Shown piece after piece: positions 8,757 through 15,736 of a stretch of 18,154 nucleotides of DNA (the first letter of the stretch is position 1; every line of letters starts with the position of its first letter). Made by a program: the position numbers and the translations under genes. The DNA is from an uncultured Eubacteriales bacterium (GTDB lineage Bacteria > Bacillota > Clostridia > UBA1381 > UBA9506): the NCBI GenBank assembly GCA_900545185.1, contig UQYH01000040.1:1-18154 (forward strand), written 5' to 3'. A model generated the notes under the pieces. It was not told the origin of the DNA. It made no database searches and was given only the letters and a program-made list of their open reading frames with translations.

Positions 8757-9701
8757 TTACCACAGGCTGGTTTCTGAAACACGACGGGATATGTAATTGG
8801 CACCTACCACCAAAAACGTACCCAAAACGCCCTCAAAAAGCCCGACCGCTGCCGAATAGCTATAGTTATTGTTAACAAGACCCATCTTATAAGTATAGGT
8901 TGAAATAACCTCTGCCACCTTTTGGTTACCGCCGTTCATTAAAAGCAAAACCTTTTCAAACGAAACACTCATCATTTGGCCGATGGAAATGACCAGCAAA
9001 ATAACAATCGTGGGCGCAATGCCCGGCAGGGTAACATGCCAAAGCTGTTTAAAACGCCCGGCACCGTCAATTTTGGCCGCTTCGTAAAGGCCGACATCAA
9101 TATTGGAAAGCGCCGCAAGGTAAATGATAGAGTTCCAGCCCATGCCCTGCCATACGCCCGTACCCACATAAATTGTGCGGAACCATTCGGGTTTAACAAT
9201 AAAGAAAATCGGCTCGGCACCCATTTTTTGCAGCAGCATGTTCACAATGCCCGTGCTGGGCGATAAAAACTCGTTCACCATACCCACAATAACCACAACC
9301 GAAATGAAATGCGGCAAATATGAAATGGTTTGCACAACCTTTTTAAAATATATGCCCTTAGCTTCATTTAAAAGAATGGCAAAAATAATTGGGAGCGGAA
9401 AGCCAAAGGCCAAGCTTTCTACGCTTAAAATAATCGTGTTTTTAAATATATTCCAAAAGTTGGGATCGCCGATAAACATTTTAAAATGCTTCAGCCCTAC
9501 CCAAGATTTTCCGAACATGGAACCGCCGGGCTGATAGCTGCGAAAGGCAATGACGTTACCCAGCAGCGGTATGTAACGAAAAATAAGTAAATGAAGCATC
9601 GGCAGCAGCAACAGCAGATATAAATATTTATACCGCATAAACCGCTTAAGCCTTTTGTGTTGTTTTTGAGCGGGCATAGCCACTTCCACAGCTTGTTTCA
9701 T
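8757..9701 (-). CDS. Carbohydrate ABC transporter permease, LplB/YteP family
   Basis: A 314-residue permease with about six TM helices and a cytoplasmic EAA loop (YEAAKIDGAGRFKQLWHVTLPGIAP). The early segment LPMLHLLIFRYIPLLGNVIAF is characteristic of the LplB/YteP subgroup. The C-terminus ISRRVSETSLW is typical too. The start is ATG at 9699-9701, with AAAGGAGA (9713-9720) 11 nt upstream, slightly long but the only good site. The frame stays open to an ATG at 9779, but that extension would cover the promoter -10 box and add 26 polar residues, so I reject it. First gene of the minus-strand operon, pairing with the lplC-like permease. The two form the membrane channel for an oligosaccharide whose identity is suggested only by the downstream lyase. 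Confidence 0.93.
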   Translation of the reverse strand: MKQAVEVAMPAQKQHKRLKRFMRYKYLYLLLLLPMLHLLIFRYIPLLGNVIAFRSYQPGGSMFGKSWVGLKHFKMFIGDPNFWNIFKNTIILSVESLAFGFPLPIIFAILLNEAKGIYFKKVVQTISYLPHFISVVVIVGMVNEFLSPSTGIVNMLLQKMGAEPIFFIVKPEWFRTIYVGTGVWQGMGWNSIIYLAALSNIDVGLYEAAKIDGAGRFKQLWHVTLPGIAPTIVILLVISIGQMMSVSFEKVLLLMNGGNQKVAEVISTYTYKMGLVNNNYSYSAAVGLFEGVLGTFLVVGANYISRRVSETSLW

Positions 9702-9761
9702 ATTACAATCAGTCTCCTTTTCCAAAACAAGTCTTTTCACTTTTCCATCATGACATGTTTT

Positions 9762-9791
9762 ATTATACACGGCAGCCAAAGCAGATGTAAA
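9762..9791 (-). promoter_or_regulatory. Sigma-A-type promoter of the transporter operon
   Basis: On the minus strand TTTACA (9786-9791) is followed by an 18-nt spacer and a perfect TATAAT (9762-9767). Transcription would start near 9755, giving a 5' leader of about 54 nt before the lplB-like ATG at 9701. This is the strongest -10 in the window and fits the operon start. Confidence 0.7.
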
Positions 9792-9842
9792 GGTTCACTT
9801 TTGGATGTGTGCACCATTTTTCCACCTTTTGTATCGCATAAC

Positions 9843-9874
9843 TGCCGACCGCGCCGCTATGCGCTTTGTCGGCA
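9843..9874. repeat. Hairpin in the divergent control region
   Basis: TGCCGAC (9843-9849) pairs with GTCGGCA (9868-9874), and inside it GCGC (9851-9854) pairs with GCGC (9861-9864) around a 6-nt loop, with a small asymmetric bulge. It lies about 52 bp upstream of the transporter promoter -35. No U-run follows on either strand. It may be an operator or a fragment of a dispersed palindrome. Confidence 0.45.
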
Positions 9875-9975
9875 ATTGCGGTACAGAAAGCGTTTTTGCG
9901 ATGGATTTGGCAGAATGGATGCGGTGATAAACATATTGCTCATCAGTGCGATTTATATATTGCCTGCCGTTTTTG

Positions 9976-10018
9976 ATTGATTCTGTTTTGCGGTAAAGCA
10001 AAACTTAAAATAATCAAT
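9976..10018. promoter_or_regulatory. Composite palindrome, candidate operator
   Basis: Two nested perfect inverted repeats share a centre region: ATTGATT (9976-9982) with AATCAAT (10012-10018), and GTTTTGC (9985-9991) with GCAAAAC (9998-10004), loop GGTAAA. It lies between the divergent promoters, 67 bp upstream of the plus-strand -35. RpiR-type regulators bind palindromic sites upstream of their operons, so the RpiR protein encoded in this window is the first candidate ligand. That assignment is inference. Confidence 0.4.
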
Positions 10019-10084
10019 AGGGTTTACAGCGAGCAATGAAACATATTCGCTTTAAACTATTATTTCATTTTTTTAAATTCATTA

Positions 10085-10113
10085 TTGACTTTTTATTACA
10101 CTCATGATACACT
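10085..10113 (+). promoter_or_regulatory. Extended -10 promoter of the amino-sugar operon
   Basis: TTGACT (10085-10090, 5 of 6) is followed by a 17-nt spacer and TACACT (10108-10113), with TGA directly upstream as an extended -10. Transcription would start near 10120, about 29 nt before the kinase ATG. The ribosome binding site (AAGAAGGGCGG at 10131-10141) is weak compared with the other genes. Confidence 0.65.
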
Positions 10114-10148
10114 AAAGGCAATACAAGAAAAAGAAGGGCGGTAACAAT

Positions 10149-11108
10149 ATGAGCTTCATCGGTGTGGACGGCGGCGGCACAAAAACAGAATTTGTCCGCT
10201 GTGATGCAAGCGGCCGGGTGCTGGCGCATTGCCTTTTGCCGACAAGTAATCCGGCCGACATCGGCCTTACAGCGGCCTATCGGGTGCTGCAAAGAGGCAT
10301 CCGTGCACTGTTTTCGGGCACGGACGGGCAGATTGACGGCATGTTTGTCGGTCTTTCCGGCGGCACGACGGGTCATTTTCAAGAAGACATACACAAGCTG
10401 TTGACGGCCGATTTTCCCAAGGTGCGCTTTGCAAACGGGAGCGATGCGCAAAATGCAATCAGCATGGGGCTGCAAGAGCAAGACGGCGTGATTTTGATTG
10501 CCGGAACCGGTTCGGTTTGCTTTGCCCAAACGGGCGCGGCTCTGCGGCGCGTCGGTGGCTGGGGCTATTTGTTCGATGGCGCAGGGAGCGGTTACGATTT
10601 GGGGCGTTCGGCCGTTTCGGCCGCGCTTTGCGCAGGAGACGGCCGAGGTGAAAAAACCATGCTGACACAGCTTTTAAAAAACGCACTGGGGTGCGATGTG
10701 CCATCGGCTCTTGATCGCCTGTATCGGGGCGGCAAGCGATACATCGCCGGCTTTGCACCGCTTGTGTTCGACGCGGCCGCGCAGGGAGACGGCGTTGCCT
10801 TGGCAATTTTAGAACAAACCGTTTCTTATTGGGTGCGGCTGATACGCACCGCATCACAAGGGATGCCGCCGACGATCGAAGTGGCTCTGTTCGGCAGTCT
10901 GTTTAAGCAAACCGAGTTGGCCGCAGATCCGCTTAAACGTGCGCTGGGCGATGGGTTTCACCTGACCGTGCCGCAAAATCCGCCCGTATTTGGCGCACTG
11001 CGTGAGGCTATGAAGCTGGCAGGGCTGTCGCCGGGAATGGACGTATCCGCGAATTTTGCAAAAACAATTAAGGAGGTAAAGACCGTTGAGTTATCGCTTG
11101 AGGATTAA
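10149..11108 (+). CDS. BadF/BcrA-family N-acetylmuramate/N-acetylglucosamine kinase (MurK-like)
   Basis: A 319-residue cytoplasmic ASKHA-fold kinase. The phosphate-1 loop is VDGGGTKTE (6-14), the catalytic/metal region GSDAQNAISMG lies at 97-107, and the phosphate-2 loop LIAGTGSV at 116-123. A GGWGYLFDGAGSGYDLGR segment (136-153) and an adenosine-region FGSLF (248-252) follow. Related enzymes phosphorylate GlcNAc or, as for MurK of Clostridium acetobutylicum, both MurNAc and GlcNAc at C6. A murQ gene in the same operon argues for MurNAc. Oddity: the family usually has GDEGSG where this protein has DGAGSG, so the acidic pair is shifted or lost. The 3' end overlaps the regulator by 23 nt, which implies translational coupling. 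A plain GlcNAc kinase is the main alternative. Confidence 0.82.
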   Translation: MSFIGVDGGGTKTEFVRCDASGRVLAHCLLPTSNPADIGLTAAYRVLQRGIRALFSGTDGQIDGMFVGLSGGTTGHFQEDIHKLLTADFPKVRFANGSDAQNAISMGLQEQDGVILIAGTGSVCFAQTGAALRRVGGWGYLFDGAGSGYDLGRSAVSAALCAGDGRGEKTMLTQLLKNALGCDVPSALDRLYRGGKRYIAGFAPLVFDAAAQGDGVALAILEQTVSYWVRLIRTASQGMPPTIEVALFGSLFKQTELAADPLKRALGDGFHLTVPQNPPVFGALREAMKLAGLSPGMDVSANFAKTIKEVKTVELSLED

Positions 11109-11922
11109 AGAAAACAGCAAAAATTTTACAAAATCCGATCGGAAAATTGCAGATTTTTTGCTGCAAAAACCGAATGAGGCCGTGTTTCTTTCGGCCGCGG
11201 AACTGGGCGATGCAACCGAGACCTCACAGGCGGCCATCATCCGTTTTATAAAAAAAATTAATTATAAGGGCTTAAACGAGCTGCGCATTGACATGGCCAA
11301 GCGGCAGGATGACGCGCCGCAGCCGACCATGCTGATTGATAAAAATGCATCCATCGGTGCCATCCGAGCGACCTTGACCTCGCTGATGTGCGAAAGCGCG
11401 CAGAGCACGCAAATGTTAAATGACGACAGGGTGTTCAGTGAGGCCATCGGCCGCCTTTTGCAGGCCGAAACCATTTATTTGTTCGGCGCCGGTGCCTCCG
11501 GCCTTGTGGCAGAGGATTTATACAACAAGCTTTTGCGGATGAACCGCCGCTGCATTTTTGACCCGAAGGGCGACATGCAAGCCATGTATGCCGTGCATGC
11601 CACGCCGCGCGATGCATACCTTGCCATCTCGTACGGCGGCGCATCCAAAAGCGTAAACACAGCCGCCAAACAGTGCGGCCAAAACGGCGCGTTCGGCATT
11701 GCCGTCACACGCGCACAGGTTTCGGCCTTAACCAAGCTGGCCGATTGCGTCATTAAAATCCCGAACTGCGAACAGGATGTGCGCGTGGGGGCTTTGCAAT
11801 CGCGCTATGCACAGCTGCTTGTGACCGATATTTTATTTATGGGTCTGGTACAGGGGCAATATGAGACAGTGGCACAATCGCTGTCAAAAACAAGACAAGC
11901 CGTGAAGGAATTGAATCGATAA
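11086..11922 (+). CDS. RpiR/MurR-family transcriptional regulator (HTH + SIS)
   Basis: 278 residues. The N-terminal RpiR helix-turn-helix covers about 5-75 (TKSDRKIADFLL; ELGDATETSQAAIIRFIKKINYKG). The sugar-isomerase-like SIS domain covers about 118-262 (TIYLFGAGASGLVAEDL; AYLAISYGGASKSV). SIS domains of this family bind phosphosugars; E. coli MurR responds to MurNAc-6-P. The start is TTG at 11086-11088, chosen because AAGGAGG (11070-11076) is 9 nt upstream and the protein then begins exactly at the family N-terminus. It overlaps the kinase by 23 nt in another frame. I infer that it senses a sugar phosphate made by the kinase and removed by MurQ, and that it controls this operon. Confidence 0.9.
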   Translation: MSYRLRIKENSKNFTKSDRKIADFLLQKPNEAVFLSAAELGDATETSQAAIIRFIKKINYKGLNELRIDMAKRQDDAPQPTMLIDKNASIGAIRATLTSLMCESAQSTQMLNDDRVFSEAIGRLLQAETIYLFGAGASGLVAEDLYNKLLRMNRRCIFDPKGDMQAMYAVHATPRDAYLAISYGGASKSVNTAAKQCGQNGAFGIAVTRAQVSALTKLADCVIKIPNCEQDVRVGALQSRYAQLLVTDILFMGLVQGQYETVAQSLSKTRQAVKELNR

Positions 11923-11960
11923 CAATAATACTGTTATTTGCGGTGTATATGCAAAATCTG

Positions 11961-12044
11961 TAGGGAACGACCGCGACACGGCAAGCCTTTTGATTCGCCG
12001 CGTTTTTTGCAAAAACACGGCTTCACCTTGTCGGCTGCCGTTCC
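11961..12044. repeat. Large nested imperfect inverted repeat
   Basis: The outer arms start TAGGGAACG (11961-11969) and end CCGTTCC (12038-12044), with AAGCC (11983-11987) opposite GGCTT (12019-12023). Inside, GCCGcGTTTTT (11997-12007) pairs with AAAAACaCGGC (12011-12021) around a 3-nt loop. The one C/A mismatch would be a G-U pair in a minus-strand RNA. The TAGGGAAC end recurs at 17002-17009. It resembles a decayed non-autonomous palindromic element, which is inference from structure. Confidence 0.55.
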
Positions 12045-12048
12045 TTGA

Positions 12049-12090
12049 TTCCACAAAACCTATTGGGTTTTGCGGAAACCTTATTTTTTT
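12049..12090 (+). terminator. Hairpin with U-tract between regulator and DUF6259-like gene (terminator or attenuator)
   Basis: TTCCaCAAAACC (12049-12060) pairs with GGTTTTGcGGAA (12066-12077), giving 11 bp with one A/C mismatch and a 5-nt loop. ACC and a T-rich run (12081-12090) follow. It lies 35 nt before the DUF6259-like start codon. It could partly end kinase-regulator transcripts or regulate read-through. The 3-nt gap before the U-tract and the AT-rich stem make it a weak terminator. Confidence 0.45.
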
Positions 12091-12124
12091 CCGAAAAACA
12101 TACAAATTAAAAGGAGAGAGCACA

Positions 12125-14914
12125 ATGGTCTATCATTTTCCACTGGGTAAAAAGGGAACCCTTGACATTGGGATTGACGAACAAAAGGGGCTGTGCTGGG
12201 CAGCAGACGTCGGCGGCACGGTGCACAGTCTTTCCTTGGATGAAGGCGTGTTTTGCGATCGGTTTGAATGTGACGTAGCCATTTCCGAAATGACGTTTTG
12301 CAAGGCCTTTCATCGGGATGCCTTGGTGACCTGCGAGGATAACCGGCTGACGGTAACCTCTCACCCCATCTATCCCAAAACAGGCGCGGCGCTTTGCGAT
12401 ATAACCGTTATCAACCGCTTTACGGTTTGCACCGATTGTGCGGCCGTGGTGCAAGAAACGTTTTACGAGCAAGCGCGGCCGCGATACGATACCGCTCCCG
12501 GTGTCGGCCGTGCTAAAATAGAAGATTTGGAGCAATACGATACGATTGATATTCCCGAATGGAGCGAAAGCTTCCCCATCGGCGCAAGCCCGGCTCTTAT
12601 TGCGCACTGCCGCGGGCTTGCTCTGCGCGGTAAAAACCGCTATATAAAAGCCGAGGGCGGTCTTGTGATGTTGGACGGCAACATGCTGGAGGCACACACC
12701 GGTAAAGTAACCTATATGGATGATTTATCGTTTTTTGATGCAGAGAATCCACTCGTAACGGTTTACAGCTTTGAGGAAGGCGCACGGCCTGCTCTGCCCA
12801 AACGGCGGCCGCCGCAAAAGACGGCCGAGGGGCAGCACATAACGCTGACGAGCGGCCGGCTGACGGCCGACTTGATTTACACCGATACACAGCTGGGTGT
12901 GTGGCTTTGCGGCCGGCTGCTGCCGCTTGCGGCTCTGCGCTTGCGCAGCCTTGCTGACGGGCGCGAGGTTTATGTTAACACCCTAAGCCGATGGGAGCAG
13001 GTAAGCACAGCGCAACGCGATAACCAAACCGAACTGATTTTACGGAATCCCGAAGGCCTTTGCGGCATAACGCTGCGCCTTTCGGCTGTTGCCGATGCCG
13101 CAAACGATAAAATCAGCTGGACGGTTGCGGCCGAAAACGAAAGCGACACGATTTCCGTCTTGTGGTGCAGCTATCCCTATGCTTACGCGTCCGCAGCCGA
13201 GCCGCATCATTTGTTTTCTCCGGGTTTTGGCGGCGAGGTATTAGAGGGGCTTGGCGAAACAGATCGGTTCACGTGCGGAGCCTATCCCTCCGGCTTTTTA
13301 TATCCCATGCCGTACTATGCCCTCTACCGTCCCGATGCGCAAACAAACGGTTTGTATTATGCCATCCATGATGCAAGCGGAGCCAAAAAAGATATGTCGG
13401 CCGCAAGCACACAAACGGGTACGGTGCGAATGGGCGCGCGGTTTTACGCCGAAAATTACGGTCTTGCGGCCAATACAGCCCGCCTGCCCGGCACAGCCGT
13501 CTGGCAGCTGTTTGACGGTGACTGGTTTGAAGCCGGCGAGCTGTACCGTACGTTTTTAGAGGCCGAGTGCTTTTGGTATCAAAATGCTTCCCTTGACAAA
13601 ACACCGCAATGGATGCGGGATTTGCCGTTTTGGATAATGGACTGGGTACCGCCCGAAGACGGCGAGCGGCTGCCGACCAACCTGCGGACGGACGGAGATG
13701 AAATCCGCCCCGATGATTGGTTTGACAATGCCCTGCTGCTGCGCAAAGAATTGGACGTACCGATCGGATACCATATTTACGGCTGGCATCAGATTCCATT
13801 TAACAACGACTATCCGCACTTTTTACCGCCGCGCAAGCGGTTTTTGGATAAGCTGCCGCAGCTGAAGGCGGCCGGCATCCGCGTGATGCCGTATATCAAC
13901 GCGCTTTTGTGGGATACCAAGGATGGCGGCAATGCCGATTTTGAGTTTGAATCGCTGGGGCGTCCCGGTGCGGTAAAGCGCGAAAACGGCGAGCCGCAGC
14001 ATTTATGCTACGAATCACGCGAGTCGGACGGCAGCCTTGTGCAGCTGGCGCCCATGTGCCCCTCTTACGAGGTCTGGCGGCAAAAGCTGGTTCGGCTGAC
14101 AACCGCACTGTTTTGCGATTATGGGGTTGACGCTGTCTATTTAGACCAAATTGCGGCACGCATACCGCATCTGTGCATGGATTCCTCTCACGGACATCCC
14201 TTGGGCGGCGGCGCCTGGTGGTGTAAAAATTATAACGAGCTGCTGGCAGAATTAAACGCGCACAAGCCGGCCGATAAGGTCTTTACCACCGAATCGAACG
14301 CAGAGGTATATGCCGCACAGATTGACGGCTTTTTATCCTGGGCGTGGATCAGAGCCGAAAACGGCGTGCCTGCCTTTATGCAGCTTTACGGCGACAGATG
14401 CCTTGTGCTGGGGCGCAACACCAACGGTTATATAAAGCCCTGTGACCTGCACTGGAAGTATCATTTGGCACAGGCGCTTGTTTGCGGTCAGCAATTGGGC
14501 TGGATTAACAGTGATGTGGTGCATAACAAGGCGCGGCTGGCCTTTTTGAAAAAGCTGGTACGCTTCCGTTGGGAAAACCGCAGCCTGTTCAAGGGTGTGC
14601 GCATTTTACATCCGCCGCATATTGGTGCCGCACCGGCCGATTATTTTACCGCGCCCATGGGTATGCAGGCGGCCGGCGTGCTGCACAAGCCGTATATAAG
14701 CGCCGGTGTGCTGCAAAACGGAAAAAGAACCGTTCTGCCGGTCGTGAATATTGCCGCACGTCCCGTAACCTGCATTCTGACGCTGCCGAAGGGCATGAAA
14801 TGCGGCCGTCTGACCGCAACAGGTGACGGTACGGCAACACGGCTCGGTGAGCAAAAAATTGAATGTAGTGTTCAGGGCGAAAGCCTGATTTGCATAGAAT
14901 TGGAGGAGGCATAA
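12125..14914 (+). CDS. DUF6259-like putative intracellular glycoside hydrolase
   Basis: 929 residues with ATG at 12125, preceded by AAAAGGAGAG about 7 nt upstream; an in-frame extension to 11990 crosses the hairpins and is rejected. There is no signal peptide or TM segment, so the protein is cytoplasmic. The first ~480 residues are beta-rich, like the N-terminal sandwich of large glycosidases. A TIM-barrel-like region covers about 495-800 (FWIMDWVPPEDG; PIGYHIYGWHQIPFNNDYP; GIRVMPYINALLWDT). D674 in VDAVYLDQIA and E723 in FTTESNAEVY lie at successive strand ends and are candidate catalytic residues. A C-terminal sandwich follows (about 825-929). The pattern matches the uncharacterised DUF6259 group, distantly like GH101/GH129-type alpha-N-acetylgalactosaminidases. 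Family naming is from memory of motifs; substrate is unknown. It ends 2 nt before murQ, so the two are tightly coupled. I infer it trims imported oligosaccharides to free amino sugars. Confidence 0.72.
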   Translation: MVYHFPLGKKGTLDIGIDEQKGLCWAADVGGTVHSLSLDEGVFCDRFECDVAISEMTFCKAFHRDALVTCEDNRLTVTSHPIYPKTGAALCDITVINRFTVCTDCAAVVQETFYEQARPRYDTAPGVGRAKIEDLEQYDTIDIPEWSESFPIGASPALIAHCRGLALRGKNRYIKAEGGLVMLDGNMLEAHTGKVTYMDDLSFFDAENPLVTVYSFEEGARPALPKRRPPQKTAEGQHITLTSGRLTADLIYTDTQLGVWLCGRLLPLAALRLRSLADGREVYVNTLSRWEQVSTAQRDNQTELILRNPEGLCGITLRLSAVADAANDKISWTVAAENESDTISVLWCSYPYAYASAAEPHHLFSPGFGGEVLEGLGETDRFTCGAYPSGFLYPMPYYALYRPDAQTNGLYYAIHDASGAKKDMSAASTQTGTVRMGARFYAENYGLAANTARLPGTAVWQLFDGDWFEAGELYRTFLEAECFWYQNASLDKTPQWMRDLPFWIMDWVPPEDGERLPTNLRTDGDEIRPDDWFDNALLLRKELDVPIGYHIYGWHQIPFNNDYPHFLPPRKRFLDKLPQLKAAGIRVMPYINALLWDTKDGGNADFEFESLGRPGAVKRENGEPQHLCYESRESDGSLVQLAPMCPSYEVWRQKLVRLTTALFCDYGVDAVYLDQIAARIPHLCMDSSHGHPLGGGAWWCKNYNELLAELNAHKPADKVFTTESNAEVYAAQIDGFLSWAWIRAENGVPAFMQLYGDRCLVLGRNTNGYIKPCDLHWKYHLAQALVCGQQLGWINSDVVHNKARLAFLKKLVRFRWENRSLFKGVRILHPPHIGAAPADYFTAPMGMQAAGVLHKPYISAGVLQNGKRTVLPVVNIAARPVTCILTLPKGMKCGRLTATGDGTATRLGEQKIECSVQGESLICIELEEA

Positions 14915-14916
14915 GT

Positions 14917-15735
14917 ATGTTACATACCGAGGAGAGAAACCCCAATACGACACATATCGACAAAATGAGTGCAGCCGAAATGGTGCAGCTGATTCATCGG
15001 GAGGATGAGTATGCCTTAAAGGCGGTAGAGGCTGTGCTGCCGCAGGTTGCCAAGGCCGCAGAGGCCATTGCGGACGGCATGCGCCGCGGCGGCAGGCTGA
15101 TTTATGTCGGCGCCGGGACCTCCGGCCGCTTGGGTGTGATTGATGCGGCCGAATGTCCGCCCACCTACGGCGTATCGCCCGATGTGGTGCAGGCGCTGAT
15201 TGCAGGCGGCTTAAAAACCATGTCCCGCGCGGCCGAAAACGAAGAGGATAACCGCGAAAAGGGCGCAGAGGAGCTTGGCGCCCTGCATCCTACGGCAAAC
15301 GATGTGGTTTGCGGCCTTTCCGCATCGGGCGGCGCGGCCTATGTGCTGGGCGCACTGGAGGCCGCCAAGGCGGCCGGCTGCGTGACCGTTTGCGTATGTT
15401 CAAACCCCGGCAGTCCGCTGGATTTGGCGGCCGATATTCCCATCTCACCCGATACGGGTGCAGAGGTCATTACCGGTTCCACACGCATGAAGGCCGGCAC
15501 GGCGCAAAAGCTGATTTTAAACATGTTATCCACCTGCGCTATGGTGCAGACGGGCAAGGTGTACGAAAATTTGATGATTAATCTGCGTCCGGTGAACATA
15601 AAGCTGACAAAGCGAATGATTTCGATTGTAAAGGAGCTGACCGATTATGACGATGCCGAGGCCGAATCTGCCTTACGGGCGCATAATTGGAACATCCGCG
15701 AAACAGTAGATGCCGCAAGGCAGAATATGAGGTGA
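14917..15735 (+). CDS. murQ: N-acetylmuramic acid 6-phosphate etherase
   Basis: 272 residues, cytoplasmic, SIS fold. The start is ATG at 14917, with GGAGGAGG 8 nt upstream. It opens with TEERNPNTTHID, the MurQ N-terminal signature. The sugar-phosphate loop is YVGAGTSGRLGVIDAAECPPTYG (63-85), where E79 matches the catalytic Glu of E. coli MurQ. The second acidic site is AAENEEDN (105-112), with E110 aligned to the second catalytic Glu although the usual AVEGAEDN wording is altered. GLSASGGAAYVLGAL and TGSTRMKAGTAQKLILNMLST follow. The enzyme splits the D-lactyl ether of MurNAc-6-P to GlcNAc-6-P and D-lactate. It is somewhat shorter at the C-terminus than the ~300-residue E. coli enzyme. The gene is 2 nt after the glycosidase and 1 nt before the acetyltransferase. 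The kinase in this operon plausibly supplies MurNAc-6-P. Confidence 0.93.
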   Translation: MLHTEERNPNTTHIDKMSAAEMVQLIHREDEYALKAVEAVLPQVAKAAEAIADGMRRGGRLIYVGAGTSGRLGVIDAAECPPTYGVSPDVVQALIAGGLKTMSRAAENEEDNREKGAEELGALHPTANDVVCGLSASGGAAYVLGALEAAKAAGCVTVCVCSNPGSPLDLAADIPISPDTGAEVITGSTRMKAGTAQKLILNMLSTCAMVQTGKVYENLMINLRPVNIKLTKRMISIVKELTDYDDAEAESALRAHNWNIRETVDAARQNMR

Positions 15736-15736
15736 C

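Noticed and set aside
9702..9779. 26-residue N-terminal extension of the lplB-like permease
   Set aside because: It overlaps the perfect TATAAT box; the internal ATG at 9701 follows AAAGGAGA and gives the normal family length.
9884..9897. CcpA cre-like core AGAAAGCGTTTTTG
   Set aside because: The central AAGCG fits but the outer consensus positions (TG and CA) do not, so support is too weak.
11990..12124. 45-residue N-terminal extension of the DUF6259-like protein
   Set aside because: It crosses the hairpin region, and AAAAGGAGAG sits directly before the ATG at 12125.
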